In this document: piece after piece, positions 1-9,966 of the stretch
Numbering within the stretch: the first letter of the stretch is position 1
Layout: the number at the start of each line of letters is the position of its first letter
NCBI GenBank assembly: GCA_016719855.1
Contig: JADJYH010000087.1
Location: forward strand, 1 to 64,000
Length of the DNA: 64,000 nt
Direction of reading: 5' to 3'
From: Saprospiraceae bacterium
GTDB lineage: Bacteria; Bacteroidota; Bacteroidia; Chitinophagales; Saprospiraceae
Made by a program: the position numbers and the translations under genes
The notes under the pieces: generated by a model
What the model saw: the letters and a program-made list of their open reading frames with translations, nothing else
Databases searched by the model: none
Told to the model about the DNA's origin: nothing

Positions 1-92
1 TTAGTTTTGTAAATCGCAAAACAAAAAAACCAAGTTTAACAGAACCCCAAAAGCGTTACCCGAAGGGTTTTACTGAACTAAATTTTTGAGCA

Positions 93-170
93 ATGGCAAA
101 CGAAGAAGCTGCCAGCCCGAATATTCGGGTTGCCGACATTTTGGAGCAAATTGAAAGGCTGACAAGATGA
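93..170 (+). CDS. Possible 25-residue ORF, first of an overlapping pair
   Basis: This short ORF starts MANEEAASPNIRV and ends ADILEQIERLTR. Its stop overlaps the start of the next ORF by ATGA, the coupling typical of small two-gene units such as toxin-antitoxin pairs. The box AATTTTTG just upstream is one mismatch from the Bacteroidota -7 box. I recognise no family. It could also be a remnant of a larger gene. Confidence 0.25.
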   Translation: MANEEAASPNIRVADILEQIERLTR

Positions 171-367
171 TAGCCTTCCACAAAGAGTATTCACCTGATG
201 ATGCAATGCTGAAACAGTACCAATATTTGCGTCGGCGATATTCCCTTGAATTGACAAGGCTAATGAAGCGGTACAATTTTCACCTAACGGCAATAAAGAG
301 TAGAACCATTAAGCCAAAAACCAGGCAAGGCAAGACCTCTGTAACAGCGGCACTTCCTGCTCGTTGA
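167..367 (+). CDS. Small basic protein of unknown function (66 aa)
   Basis: The ORF is translationally coupled (ATGA overlap) to the 25-residue ORF before it and is followed by a strong hairpin terminator. The product is very basic (KQYQYLRRRYSLELTRLMKRY) with no membrane segment or signal peptide. The basic character and coupling would suit a small toxin or nucleic-acid binder, but no family is recognised. Minus-strand ORFs over the same bases look worse. It may be a remnant. Confidence 0.3.
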   Translation: MIAFHKEYSPDDAMLKQYQYLRRRYSLELTRLMKRYNFHLTAIKSRTIKPKTRQGKTSVTAALPAR

Positions 368-390
368 ATTGCAAATTCTCTCAAAAACTG

Positions 391-428
391 AACAGCCCGT
401 CTGATGAATGCACATCGGACGGGCTGTT
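391..428. terminator. Bidirectional hairpin terminator
   Basis: Perfect 11-bp arms (AACAGCCCGTC / GACGGGCTGTT) are extended inward by five more pairs including one G-U. A T run follows on the plus side and a T-rich tract on the minus side. It lies between the small plus-strand ORF and the end of susD, so it can serve both convergent units. Confidence 0.75.
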
Positions 429-445
429 TTTATTCAACTTCAATT

Positions 446-1936
446 TTACTTCACCAACCACATCTCCGCATTGATATCGTCGTCGCCAAACTGCCTCGAA
501 ACGGCTTCGTCGTAGTTTGCCACATTGGTCGTGCGCTCCGAAGCGGGGTACTGGAAGCGCTTCGGGATGCGGTCGCCGTTGCCCGTGCCAGGGCCGATAT
601 GGAATGCCGGAACGCCCGTGCGGCGCTGGTTGTAGAATGCCTCCCAGCCACTATTCTGAAAGAAAGCAAGGTACTTCTGCAACAGGATTTGTTCCAAGCC
701 ATCGGCGTTGTCGCCAGCGTAGGCAACTTCTGGCTGCGCCAAATAAGCGGCCACATCGGTGATGCCGTAGAAGTTCATGCTGGCGGTGATGCCCCGGTCG
801 TACCATTCGCCCGCATCGCCAGCCACCCAGCCACGGTTGATGGCCTCGGCGATGTTGAAGCAAAGCTCGGCGTAGCCGATTTGGATGCATGGCTCTGGCC
901 CACTGAACGTGCTGTAATACCGCTCCTGGTCAATGGCGCTGTACTCGCCGTTGCCCATCTTGAAGGTCATGTCGTCGAGGCCCTCGCCAGCGGGGGCGCC
1001 CACGTAGGCTTCAAAGTCGTTTTCGGTAAAACCCAGTGCCAATTTCGCAGGAGCTGGGTCAGCTACGACGAAGGTGCGGGGGTCTTTCAAATCAACTAAA
1101 GTTCCGAGGTAGGTGTCGCTGTGGTTGTAGCGGCCAGCGTCGAAGCCACTGTTGCCCGGATTGGTCGGGTAGGTGTTGGTCGAGCTGTTGTAGGTGTAGG
1201 CCATGTTGTCGTCAAGACTTTCCATGACCGGGTACTTCGCAGGGTTGTTCAGCACTTCAGCAAAACGGCCTTTCACTTTCAGGTCGGCATCATCGGCATG
1301 CTTGCTCAGGTGGATGAGCACCCGCAGCTTGTAGGTGTTGATGACTTTTTGCCATTTCACCATGTCGTTGCCCAAGTAGATATCGCCTTGTAGTGTGTTG
1401 TCGTTTTTGCCGATGGCGGCGGCCATCAGGTCGTTGGCTTCTTCCAACAGCTTCAGCGACTGCACGAACACCTCCTTCTGAGAATCGTAGCTCGGCGTCG
1501 TGTTTTCCAAGCCCCGCAGTGCATCGGTCATCGGCACGTCCCCAAATTTCAACGACATGCGGACGGAGAAGTATGCCTTGAAAAACTTGCCCAACGCCGA
1601 GTATGGATTGGAAGTGCTGCCCGCCAGTTTCTCCGCCGCTGCCTCCATCAACTTCACGTTGTTGAGGGTGTAAAAATCGAAGCCAGAAGTCGTCCAGTTG
1701 TACTCGTTGTTGCCGTAGTAGTTGTAGTTGCACAGGTGGAACTGGCTGTACCGCATCACGATATTGTCGTTCCAGCAGCTTTCGGCCATGTCGTTCAGCA
1801 CCCCCTGAAAAATGAGCGACGGCGGTGCCGAGGCGGGCTGGTTGGGGTTTACTTGCAGGTCCTCGAAGGATTTTTCGCAGGCGCTCATCCCGAAAAGGAC
1901 GAGGGCGAGGATGGTTATATTTTTAAGCGATTTCAT
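446..1936 (-). CDS. susD: SusD/RagB-family outer-membrane lipoprotein
   Basis: A 496-residue surface lipoprotein that, by family, caps the TonB-dependent SusC channel and binds the ligand (glycan or peptide). The N-terminus is a lipoprotein signal with the lipobox Cys at residue 20 (LFGMSAC). It is followed by FEDLQVNPNQP and helical repeat sequence typical of the SusD-like_2 group, ending FGDDDINAEMWLVK. It lies downstream of susC on the same strand, separated by a large palindrome. No glycosidase or sigma/anti-sigma pair is adjacent, so the substrate cannot be read from context. Confidence 0.9.
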   Translation of the reverse strand: MKSLKNITILALVLFGMSACEKSFEDLQVNPNQPASAPPSLIFQGVLNDMAESCWNDNIVMRYSQFHLCNYNYYGNNEYNWTTSGFDFYTLNNVKLMEAAAEKLAGSTSNPYSALGKFFKAYFSVRMSLKFGDVPMTDALRGLENTTPSYDSQKEVFVQSLKLLEEANDLMAAAIGKNDNTLQGDIYLGNDMVKWQKVINTYKLRVLIHLSKHADDADLKVKGRFAEVLNNPAKYPVMESLDDNMAYTYNSSTNTYPTNPGNSGFDAGRYNHSDTYLGTLVDLKDPRTFVVADPAPAKLALGFTENDFEAYVGAPAGEGLDDMTFKMGNGEYSAIDQERYYSTFSGPEPCIQIGYAELCFNIAEAINRGWVAGDAGEWYDRGITASMNFYGITDVAAYLAQPEVAYAGDNADGLEQILLQKYLAFFQNSGWEAFYNQRRTGVPAFHIGPGTGNGDRIPKRFQYPASERTTNVANYDEAVSRQFGDDDINAEMWLVK

Positions 1937-1961
1937 GATTGTTGATTTTGCCCTGCCCGCA

Positions 1962-2056
1962 GCCCCTGACCCCTAAAGGGGAACCTAACTTGGGAAGTTT
2001 GTCGGTTAAAGTTCCGACGACTGAATGGATTAGGTTCCCCTTTAGGGGTCAGGGGC
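1962..2056. repeat. Perfect 27-bp-arm palindrome between susC and susD
   Basis: Two perfectly complementary 27-nt arms (1962-1988 and 2030-2056) contain GACCCCTAAAGGGGAAC and its complement. The 41-nt loop holds a smaller GTCGG/CCGAC hairpin. It fills almost the whole susC-susD gap. In mRNA it would form a very stable stem, which could attenuate or protect transcript ends. It resembles the mobile REP-type palindromes common in Bacteroidota intergenic DNA. Confidence 0.85.
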
Positions 2057-2071
2057 AATCAGGGGTTTTAA

Positions 2072-5000
2072 TTAAAACGTAAAGTTCAAATTCACCCCAA
2101 ACCGCCGCAGCGTAGGCGATTGTAGGTCGGAGTAGCCAGAAACGCTGCCTGCGCTGGTCGTGCCGGTGAACTGCTCCACGTCCACGTTTTTCTCCTCGGC
2201 GAAATAGAGCAGGTTCCTACCCACGAGGCTCACGCTGGCACCTTGGATGACCTTGCCCTTGAATTTTTCCGCAGGGAAATTGTAGGTAATGGTCACCTCC
2301 CGCAGCTTGGCGAAAGTGCGGCTCATCAGGTTGGCCTCCTCGTTGGCGTAGTAGCGGCTGATGTAGTCCTGGAGGTAGGTGGTCGTCGTGTTTTTGGCAA
2401 ATTCCATCTCTGCGTAGTTCGTGATGTTGCCGTCCACATCGTACTCTGGCGCAACGCCGTTGGCAATGACCACGCCCTCAGCTACCCAGGTTTTGTTGCC
2501 AAGGTAATCCTGGTAGCGGGCATCGCCCATGCCAAGGCCGTTGGCGTCCTTGATATTGTTCAGCACGGTCTCCTCGTGGCGGCCACCACGGAAGGTTTGG
2601 CGCTGGATGTAGTTGATGATGTTGCCGCCCACCGCTCCGTCGAACTGGAAGCCGAAGCCGAAGTTCTTGTAAGTCAAGGTGTTGCGCACGCCCCAAGTCC
2701 AGTCAGGGTTGGTGTAGCCGAGGAACTGCGGTACCGGGTTGGCAAACGGGCGGCCACTGCCGTCAATGATGTTCTGGCCATCTGGCGATTTCACGAACTC
2801 GCCAGCGTAGTAGGCGTCAATGCGGTCGCCCACTTCGAGGAAACGTCCAAGCTTGTCAACGCCGGGGTAAATCTCGTCCAACGTCTCCCGCCAAGTGCTC
2901 CAGTTGAAGTCAACTTGCCAGTTGAAATCGGGCGTTTTCACTGGGCGGATGCCCAGCACCACTTCGTAGCCTTTTTTGCGGGTCTTGATACCGTTCTCAA
3001 CCGCAGCGCCGTAACCAGTGGCTTCGGAAAGTGGCAGGTTAAACACGTTCGGGCCATCGGTTGCATTGAAGTAGGTCAGGTCAAGCGCCACGCGGTTGTT
3101 GAGGAACTTCATGTCAATGCCCGTCTCGAAAGCCGTCGAAAACGAAGGCTCCAAGTTCGGGTTTACGATGGTGGTTGGTGAGTAGGCGCTTGGCTGGTTG
3201 TTGTATGGGAAGCGGATGTCGTAGCCGCTGGAGTTGATGTAGTTTGGTCCTTCGTAAGGCGTGTAGTAGTCGTTGCCGTAGTCAATCACGTCACGACCAG
3301 CCACGAGGTACGCCGCCGGGATGGTCGAGCGGGTAAGGCCAGAACCGACTTTTGCGTAGCTGCCCCGCAGTTTCAAGAAGGTGAAGAAGTCGGGCAACTG
3401 CACCATCTCCGAAACCTGAAGGCTCAAGCTGGCAGATGGGTAGAAATAGCTGTTGTTGCTGGCTGGCAGCGTGGAGTGCTTGTCCGTGCGGCCTGTTAGG
3501 GAGAGCGTGAGGTAGCGGTTGTAGGTGATGTCCACGAAGCTGTAAGCGCTCAACACCCGCATGTCGGAGCCGTAGTTGAACACTTGGCGGGTGAACAAGG
3601 AGTTGTTCAGGTTGTACCAGCCCGGCACGTTGAGGTAGTCGGTGCTGGCAAAGCTGGAATTGTACTGGAACGAGCGAATGTTGCCACCAACGGAGGCCGT
3701 CACATCAAGGGATGGTGTTACGCTTTTGTCAAAAGTCAGCATCACGTCCGTGTTGTTCTCGAACAGGTTGCGGCGGTCTTCGCGGTAGTCGCCCTTGGCC
3801 TGCTCCCGACCGTACACCGTGGCGGAGTAAGGGAATTTTTCGCTCCTGAAAATATCATAAGCTCGAAACCTGCGTGCGTCCCATCAGCTTGAGGGCATCG
3901 TTGAAGCTGTAGGTCAGCGAGGCATGGCCGTACACGTCCGTTTTTTGGTGGCCGCGCAGCCACTCGTTGGCGAGGAAGTGCGGGTTGTTGTAGCGTTGAT
4001 ATTCGGCGTAAATCTGCTGCACGCCCTCCTTGCCGGGCTGCCAATAGTCCTTCATATCGTCCATGCTCCAATCGGAGCCGCCCCAGATGATGACGTTGTA
4101 AATCATCGAGTTTGGGCCGTAGGCAACGTCGGGGATATTGTCGGTGAACTGGCGGTTGTAGTTGATGCCGCTCTCGAAGCGCAGTTTTTTGTTGAAATTG
4201 TAGCCCACGGCGGTGTTGAGGTTGCCGGAGTTCAACTGCGTGTTCGGCACAATGCCCTGCTGGTGGGTGTAGGTGCCGGAGATGCGGATATCGTAGTCCT
4301 CGTTGCCTGCGCTCAGGGCGAGGTTGGTCGTTTGCAGGATGCCGGGGCGCAGGAATTTTTCGAGGTTGTTCTTGCCGCGAGCCGTCCAAGGCGTCGGCTT
4401 GATGTTGCCCGTGAACGTAGCACCGCTTGGGAATTCCGTCGTGTATTCCTGGTCGGGGGTGTACTCGCCGTCGTATTGCGGGATGAGCTGCCCCTCGAAT
4501 TTTGGCCCCCAAATATCGTAGTCGGAGTCGTACAAGCCGCCGCCCTTGCCGTCGGCGAAGGCGTAGCGCCCGTGGTCGCCGGGGCCGTACTCGCTCTGCA
4601 CTTTCGGGATGGTCAGGAAGCTGGCCTCCATCATGGTGGAGTTGTTGAGTTCAACGGTAAAGCCACGCTTGTCCTTCGTGCCTCTTTTCGTGGTAATCTG
4701 GATGGCACCGTACTGCCCCCGACTGCCGTAAAGCGCCGAAGCATTCGGGCCTTTCAGCACCGTGATGGTCTCGATGTCGTCCGGGTTGATGTTCCAAGTG
4801 TCTGACTGGATAGGCACACCGTCCACCACGTAGAGCGGCTTGTCGCCGCGCAGCAGCACCGATGGGCCGCCAAGCAGCTCCGCCGAAGCACCGACCGTCA
4901 GACCTGCCACTCGCCCAGTCAGCGAGTTGATGGGGTTCGGTTCCCGTGCCTTGATGAGGTCGGCGCCCTTCACGTCCTGCACCGAGTAGCCCACGCGGGC

Positions 5001-5381
5001 TTTTTCCTTTGTGATACCGAGGGCGGTGACGACGACCTCGTTGAGCTGCTGTGCGTTTTCGGTCAGCAGGATGTTCACGAAGTTTTGCTCCGCAATGACC
5101 ACCTCCTGCCCGTCGTAGCCGATGTAGGAGACCACCAACGGGGCGTTGGGGTCGGCCACCCTGATTTCGAAGCTACCGTTGCCCTCCGAAATCGTGCCGA
5201 CGGAAGTACCTTTCACCATGACCGTGGCCCCCGCCACTGGTTCATTGGTCTTTGCATCTTTTACGATGCCCTTGACGGTTTTTTGCGCAAAAAGGCCGCT
5301 GGAGCACGCTCCAATGACCAATAGCATAATGGCCGCCACCCTCCAAGCCTTTTGGCTTAGCACAAGTGCTGTTCGTTTCAT
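2072..5381 (-). CDS. susC: SusC/RagA-family TonB-dependent receptor (one frameshift)
   Basis: Outer-membrane importer partner of the adjacent SusD. The upstream piece (3855-5381) has a signal peptide ending near GLFAQ, a carboxypeptidase-regulatory-like domain (KGIVKDAKTNEPVAGATV), the SusC signature VVVTALGITKEKARVGYSV and the plug domain. The downstream piece (2072-3817) is the rest of the 22-strand barrel, ending VNLNFTF with terminal Phe. The pieces are one gene: removing one T at 3859/3860 restores SSYDIFRSEKFPYSATVYGREQ and gives about 1102 residues, normal for the family. The single extra base is more likely a sequence error than decay. It starts at MKRTALVLSQKAW, with susD immediately downstream. 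Confidence 0.88.
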
Positions 5382-5555
5382 AAATTTGTGAGTTTTAATT
5401 AAACAAATGAATTTTAGCCGGGGCAGCTTGGGGCTGTTCCGGCTTTTTTGTTGGCCTTTCGATCAACGGCGCAAAGGTTGGACGGGAAAAGTTGGCGACG
5501 GTTAGGGTGGATTTAAGTCTAGGTGAAGTTTGTGTAAATGCAGCTTAAAAAGGAA

Positions 5556-5585
5556 CAGCCACACTCCAAACTCGGAATGTGGCTG
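5556..5585 (-). terminator. Probable terminator of ppdK
   Basis: A 12-bp stem with one mismatch (CAGCCACA.TCC / GGA.TGTGGCTG) and a 6-nt loop. On the minus strand it is followed by TTCCTTTTT. It lies about 135 nt beyond the ppdK stop. The rest of the 5382-5719 gap holds the susC 5' region. An AACCTTTG box at 5470-5477 on the minus strand is a weak candidate -7 element. No gene is supported there. Confidence 0.6.
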
Positions 5586-5719
5586 CACAGAAACGATTAT
5601 TTACTCTCACTAAAAAAGGTAAGTATGAAACTTGGCGCAAACATCGCCGGGCAACATGAACGGGATTTTACCGTCACGTTAAACAATGGTCAAATCGTTT
5701 TTGCCAATCCATTTCGTCT

Positions 5720-8542
5720 TTAATCAGCCGTGTACTTCTTCTCGCCCAACTTCGCATGTGCCGCCGCCAACCTCGCAATCGGCACCCGTGGGCCGGAGCA
5801 GGAGACGTAGTCCAGCCCGATTTTATGGCAAAAAGCAATGGAGGCCGGATGCCCGCCATGCTCGCCGCAGATGCCTATTTTAAGGTTCGGGCGCTCCCGC
5901 CTTCCCCATTCCACCGTGATTTCCATGAGCCTCCCCACGCCCTTCCGGTCTAGCACTTCGAACGGGTTGTCGCGTAGGACTTCCAGTTGCTGGTAAAGCG
6001 GCAGGAATTTGTTCTCGGCGTCCTCCCGGCTGAACGAGTAGGTGGTCTGGGTCAGGTCATTGGTTCCGAAGGAGAAAAACTCGGCGACCTTGGCCAGTTC
6101 GTCGGCCCTCATGCAGGCCCGCACGACCTCTATCATCGAACCGAACTTGAAGTGCAGCGGCGCTTTCAGCTTCGCCTCGATTTTGCCCCGAATTTCATCC
6201 ACGAAAACCTTCACGTGCTCCAGCTCCCGTGCGGTGCAGACCTGCGGCACCATGATTTCTGGGTAAACTTCCACGCCAGCGGCTTGGCATTCGGCAGCCG
6301 CTTCGAGGATGGCCTGTATCTGCATTTTGTAAATCTCCGGGTAGGTCAGGCCGAGGCGCACGCCACGGTGGCCGAGCATCGGGTTCACCTCGTGCAGTTC
6401 CTTGATTTTGCGCAGCATCCGCTCTTTTTTCAGCACGGCCTTCGTCACGAGGTCGGCGCCGTTTTGGTTGAACGGCGAGGGGTAGTCGTGCTTCAGCTCT
6501 TCGTTTGCTTCGAGCAGGCGCAGGCTGCCGTAGAGGTTGTTGACACCGTCAATGGTGGTTTTCAAATGGTGCAAATGCTCGAGTTCGCCGACCAGTTCCT
6601 CCTCGGAGGGCAGGAACTCGTGGATGGGCGGGTCGAGCAGCCGCACCGTCACTGGGCGGGGTGACATGGCCTTGAAGATTTCGACGAAGTCCTTGCGCTG
6701 GATGGGCAGCAGCCGGTTGAGCGCTGCCTCCCGCTCCTCGTGGGTATTGGCCAAAATCATGTCAATGACTATCGGCAAACGCTCCACGGCGTTGAACATC
6801 CGCTCCGTGCGGCAGAGGCCGATGCCCATTGCGCCGTATTCGACTGCCTTGGTCGCAGCACCGGGGGTGTCGGCGTTGGCAAACACTTTCAGGCGGGCCA
6901 CCTCGTCGGCCCAGCCGAGCAGGGTTTGTAGTTCTTTGGAGAAAACGGGTTCTACCGTTGGCACTTCGCCCTGGTAAACCATGCCCGTGCCGCCGTCAAT
7001 GGTGATGTAGTCGCCTTCGAGCAGCGTTTTTTCACCGATGATGGCCCGGCGCAGTTTCACGTCCACCGAGATGCCCTCGGCACCTGCCACACAGGGTTTG
7101 CCCATGCCCCTCGCCACCACAGCGGCGTGTGAGGTCTTGCCGCCCCGGCTGGTCAGGATGCCTTGCGAAGCAAAAAAACCGTGGATGTCCTCCGGCTTGG
7201 TTTCCTCCCGGACGAGTATCACTTTTTGGCCGGCACGGCCCAACGATTCGGCACGGTCGGCGTCGAAGACGCAGTGGCCGGAGGCAGCGCCCGGCGAGGC
7301 GGGCAAGCCCTGTGCCAGCGGCACGGCCTTGTGTTTTGGGTCGAGGCGGCGGAACAGCAACTGCTCCAGCAGCTCCGGCTGGATGCGAAGCAGCGCCTCT
7401 TCCTTGCTGATGAGGCCAGCGTTGGCCATCTCGACCGAGGTGCGCACGAGGGCGACGGCGTTCATCTTGCCGTTGCGGGTTTGCAGGCAGTACAACACCT
7501 GTTTTTCGATGGTGTACTCAAAATCCTGCACCTCCCGGTAGTGCGATTCCAGTTTGTTGCGCAGGTCTTCGAGTTGGCGGTACATCTCCGGCATCTCCTC
7601 GGCCAGTTCAGCGACGGGCTTGGGGGTGCGGATGCCCGCCACCACGTCCTCGCCCTGTGCGTTGACGAGGTACTCGCCGAACATCACGTTCTCGCCGGTG
7701 CCGGGGTCACGGGTGAATCCAACGCCCGTGGCGCTGTCCGTGCCCATGTTGCCGAACACCATCGTGACGATGTTGACGGCGGTTCCGTTGGCCTTGTCCG
7801 GCGTGATGTTGAACTCCCGACGGTAGTCCACCGCCCGCTTGCCCATCCAGGAGTTGAACACGGCTTGGATGGATATTTTCAGTTGTTCGTAAACGTCTTC
7901 TGGGAACGGCTTTCCGGTGTGTTCCTGTACCACTTTGCGGAAGCGCTCGCTGATGTCCTTAAGGTCAGTTGCGCTGAGGCCGACGTCCACTTTGACGCCC
8001 GCCCGGTGCTTGATTTCTTCGAAATGTTCGTCAAATTTCTCGTCGGGAACGCCGAGCGCCACTTTGCCGAAAAGCTGGATGAAGCGGCGGTAAGCGTCGT
8101 AGCCGAAGCGCTCGTTGCCCGTCTGGGCGATGAGGCCCGGCAAGGTCTGGGTGTTGAGGCCGAGGTTGAGGATGGTGTCCATCATGCCCGGCATGGACAT
8201 GGACGAGCCGGAGCGCACCGAAACGAGCAAGGGGTTCGACGGGTCGCCGAATCCCTTGCCGGTGGCCACTTCGAGCCGCTTGATGTGCTCGACGGCCTGC
8301 TCCATCAGCCCCGCTGGCAGCTCCCTGTTTGGGTTTGCGAGGTAGGCGAGGCACGCCTCCGTGCTGATGACGAAGCCCGGCGGCACGTTCAGCCCGATTT
8401 GGGTCATTTCGCAAAGGTTGGCACCCTTGCCGCCGAGGAGTTGTTTGTTTTTGCCGTCGCCTTCGGAGAAGGCCCAGGCATATTTTTCCGTGGTTTTTGA
8501 TTTGGTGGATGAAGCTTCGTGAAAGGTGGCTGTATTGGTCAT
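5720..8542 (-). CDS. ppdK: Pyruvate, phosphate dikinase
   Basis: A 940-residue cytosolic enzyme interconverting pyruvate + ATP + Pi and PEP + AMP + PPi. It has the N-terminal nucleotide-binding domain with GGKGANLCEM at residues 37-46, the swivelling phosphohistidine domain with GGKTSHAAVVARGMGKPC (His near residue 472), and the C-terminal PEP/pyruvate barrel with FGTNDLTQTTYSF and the catalytic Cys region ICGEHGGHPASI near residue 892. Length and motif order are normal and the frame is intact. It stands alone with its own terminator. The Bacteroidota context suggests a PPi-dependent glycolytic or gluconeogenic role, which is inferred. Confidence 0.97.
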   Translation of the reverse strand: MTNTATFHEASSTKSKTTEKYAWAFSEGDGKNKQLLGGKGANLCEMTQIGLNVPPGFVISTEACLAYLANPNRELPAGLMEQAVEHIKRLEVATGKGFGDPSNPLLVSVRSGSSMSMPGMMDTILNLGLNTQTLPGLIAQTGNERFGYDAYRRFIQLFGKVALGVPDEKFDEHFEEIKHRAGVKVDVGLSATDLKDISERFRKVVQEHTGKPFPEDVYEQLKISIQAVFNSWMGKRAVDYRREFNITPDKANGTAVNIVTMVFGNMGTDSATGVGFTRDPGTGENVMFGEYLVNAQGEDVVAGIRTPKPVAELAEEMPEMYRQLEDLRNKLESHYREVQDFEYTIEKQVLYCLQTRNGKMNAVALVRTSVEMANAGLISKEEALLRIQPELLEQLLFRRLDPKHKAVPLAQGLPASPGAASGHCVFDADRAESLGRAGQKVILVREETKPEDIHGFFASQGILTSRGGKTSHAAVVARGMGKPCVAGAEGISVDVKLRRAIIGEKTLLEGDYITIDGGTGMVYQGEVPTVEPVFSKELQTLLGWADEVARLKVFANADTPGAATKAVEYGAMGIGLCRTERMFNAVERLPIVIDMILANTHEEREAALNRLLPIQRKDFVEIFKAMSPRPVTVRLLDPPIHEFLPSEEELVGELEHLHHLKTTIDGVNNLYGSLRLLEANEELKHDYPSPFNQNGADLVTKAVLKKERMLRKIKELHEVNPMLGHRGVRLGLTYPEIYKMQIQAILEAAAECQAAGVEVYPEIMVPQVCTARELEHVKVFVDEIRGKIEAKLKAPLHFKFGSMIEVVRACMRADELAKVAEFFSFGTNDLTQTTYSFSREDAENKFLPLYQQLEVLRDNPFEVLDRKGVGRLMEITVEWGRRERPNLKIGICGEHGGHPASIAFCHKIGLDYVSCSGPRVPIARLAAAHAKLGEKKYTAD

Positions 8543-8908
8543 GATTAAATATTTTCGGCAAAGTTTGGGCTTGTTGCAGGGGCGACAAATGATAATTGTC
8601 AGCGGGGATGGGGACGAAAATCATCGGTAGAGGTTTGGGTGGAGGACGGGTTCAAGTGGCCACCGGGTTAAGCGGTTCTCCGAAAAAACCAACCCCAGCA
8701 AAAAAACCGGGGGGAAAAGAAAAAAAAGAGGAGGGGGGAGGCAAAAGGGGGGGCGCCGGGAGGAGAAAAGGAAAGGGGGAAAGGGGAGGGGGCGTTACCC
8801 AGAAATTAACTTTTTTGCCAAAGTTCTGCACTCCCGAATTTTTCCATTCTTTTGTGAAAACAGGCGAATCTCCGCCCCACTATTCGATGCGGGCGGTGTA
8901 CAGCCCAA
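8543..8908. other. Intergenic region with a long polypurine tract
   Basis: No supported gene lies between ppdK and the nuclease gene. About 8709-8792 the plus strand is almost pure purine, with many G runs (GGGGGG, GGGGGGG, several GGGG/GGGGG) broken by A runs and a single GGCGCCGGG. Such sequence can form G-quadruplex or triplex structures, and it is also prone to sequencing error. An ORF read across it (8596-8934) is low-complexity and not believable. Confidence 0.6.
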
Positions 8909-8912
8909 TTGC

Positions 8913-8920
8913 TACCTTTG
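8913..8920 (+). promoter_or_regulatory. Bacteroidota -7 box TACCTTTG
   Basis: An exact TANNTTTG match 26 nt before the nuclease start codon. No clear -33 TTG element is seen. The same box precedes the other plus-strand accessory genes of the window. Confidence 0.5.
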
Positions 8921-8946
8921 TTGCCTCGTCATAGCCAAACAACGCC

Positions 8947-9942
8947 ATGGAACTGCACCACCAATTCGAAGAAATAACCTCGCTTATCAAAGCTGCCCGC
9001 CTGAAGATATTTCGTGAAGCAAACCGCACGGTGATTGAGCTTTATTGGGAGATAGGCCATTATATTTTTGAGCAAACAAGGGATGGGAGTTGGGGGAAAT
9101 CCATTGTGAAAAAATTGGCTGAATACCTTGCCGTTAACCTCCCAAATTCCGCTGGTTTTTCAGTGCAAAACCTCTGGCGGATGAAGCAGTTTTTTGAGAC
9201 TTATCATCAAACTGAAAAACTCTCACCACTGGTGAGAGAAATTAGCTGGACAAACAATCTCCTCATTTTGTCGGGCACAAAATCGGACGAGGAAAAGGAA
9301 TTTTACCTGCGCCTCGCCATGCGGGAGCATTACAGCAAGCGAGAATTGGAACGGCAACTTTCCAGTGGATTGTTTGAAAGGGTAGCGCTTTCACAAAAAG
9401 GAAATTACCCGGAAATCATGCCGGGCAAGGATTTGAATGAATTCGGCTTCCGGGATACCTATTTGCTGGATTTTCTCAAACTGCCGGATGGCCACTCGGA
9501 GAAAGACTTGCGCAAGAGCATTTTGAAGAACCTCAAAGATTTTATCCTTGAATTTGGAAAAGACTTCATCCTTGTCGGTGAAGAGTTTAGAGTGCAGGCT
9601 GGCAACGACGATTTTTACGTTGACCTACTTTTTTTCCACCGGGAATTGCAGTGCCTCGTCCCCTTCGATTTGAAAATTGACCGCTTCAAGCCCGAGTATG
9701 TCGGCAAGATGAACTTTTACCTGGAAGTATTGGACAGGGACTACAAGAAGCCGCATGAAAACCCCAGCGTCGGTGTCATTCTTTGCAAGGAAAAAGACGA
9801 TGAAATCGTGGAAATCGCATTGAGCCGCAGCATGTCACCGACCTTGATTGCTTCTTACGAAACGCACTTGATTGACAAGGGGCTGCTGCGTTCCAAGCTC
9901 CACGAATTTTACGAAATCTCCCTTTTGGACAAAGGAATATGA
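8947..9942 (+). CDS. YhcG-family (DUF1016) PDDEXK nuclease
   Basis: A 331-residue protein with the N-terminal DUF1016 helical domain (VIELYWEIGHYIFEQ..WGKSIVKKLAEYL, FSVQNLWRMKQFFETY). The C-terminal PDDEXK nuclease domain carries DDFYVDLLFFHRELQCLVPFDLKI near residues 218-241, where Asp and the D-L-K triad replace the usual E-L-K. The next block, RFKPEYVGKMNFYL, is typical of the family. DUF1016 proteins are DNA nucleases often linked to restriction systems and mobile DNA. Here it is a single gene, 24 nt before a lipoprotein gene on the same strand, without methylase partners. Confidence 0.88.
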   Translation: MELHHQFEEITSLIKAARLKIFREANRTVIELYWEIGHYIFEQTRDGSWGKSIVKKLAEYLAVNLPNSAGFSVQNLWRMKQFFETYHQTEKLSPLVREISWTNNLLILSGTKSDEEKEFYLRLAMREHYSKRELERQLSSGLFERVALSQKGNYPEIMPGKDLNEFGFRDTYLLDFLKLPDGHSEKDLRKSILKNLKDFILEFGKDFILVGEEFRVQAGNDDFYVDLLFFHRELQCLVPFDLKIDRFKPEYVGKMNFYLEVLDRDYKKPHENPSVGVILCKEKDDEIVEIALSRSMSPTLIASYETHLIDKGLLRSKLHEFYEISLLDKGI

Positions 9943-9966
9943 CCACTCATTTTACATAAACGAATT

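Noticed and set aside
93..367. Calling the first ORF pair a toxin-antitoxin module
   Set aside because: Only the ATGA overlap and basic product support it; no recognised toxin or antitoxin motif.
5538..5723. 61-residue plus-strand ORF in the susC-ppdK gap
   Set aside because: It reads through the ppdK terminator hairpin and the end of ppdK; no features of a gene.
7163..8500. Long plus-strand ORF (445 aa) opposite ppdK
   Set aside because: Exact antisense of an intact, motif-rich ppdK; composition is typical of a shadow frame.
8596..8934. ORF of 112 aa across the polypurine tract
   Set aside because: Translation is Gly/Lys/Arg low-complexity; no start context and no family.
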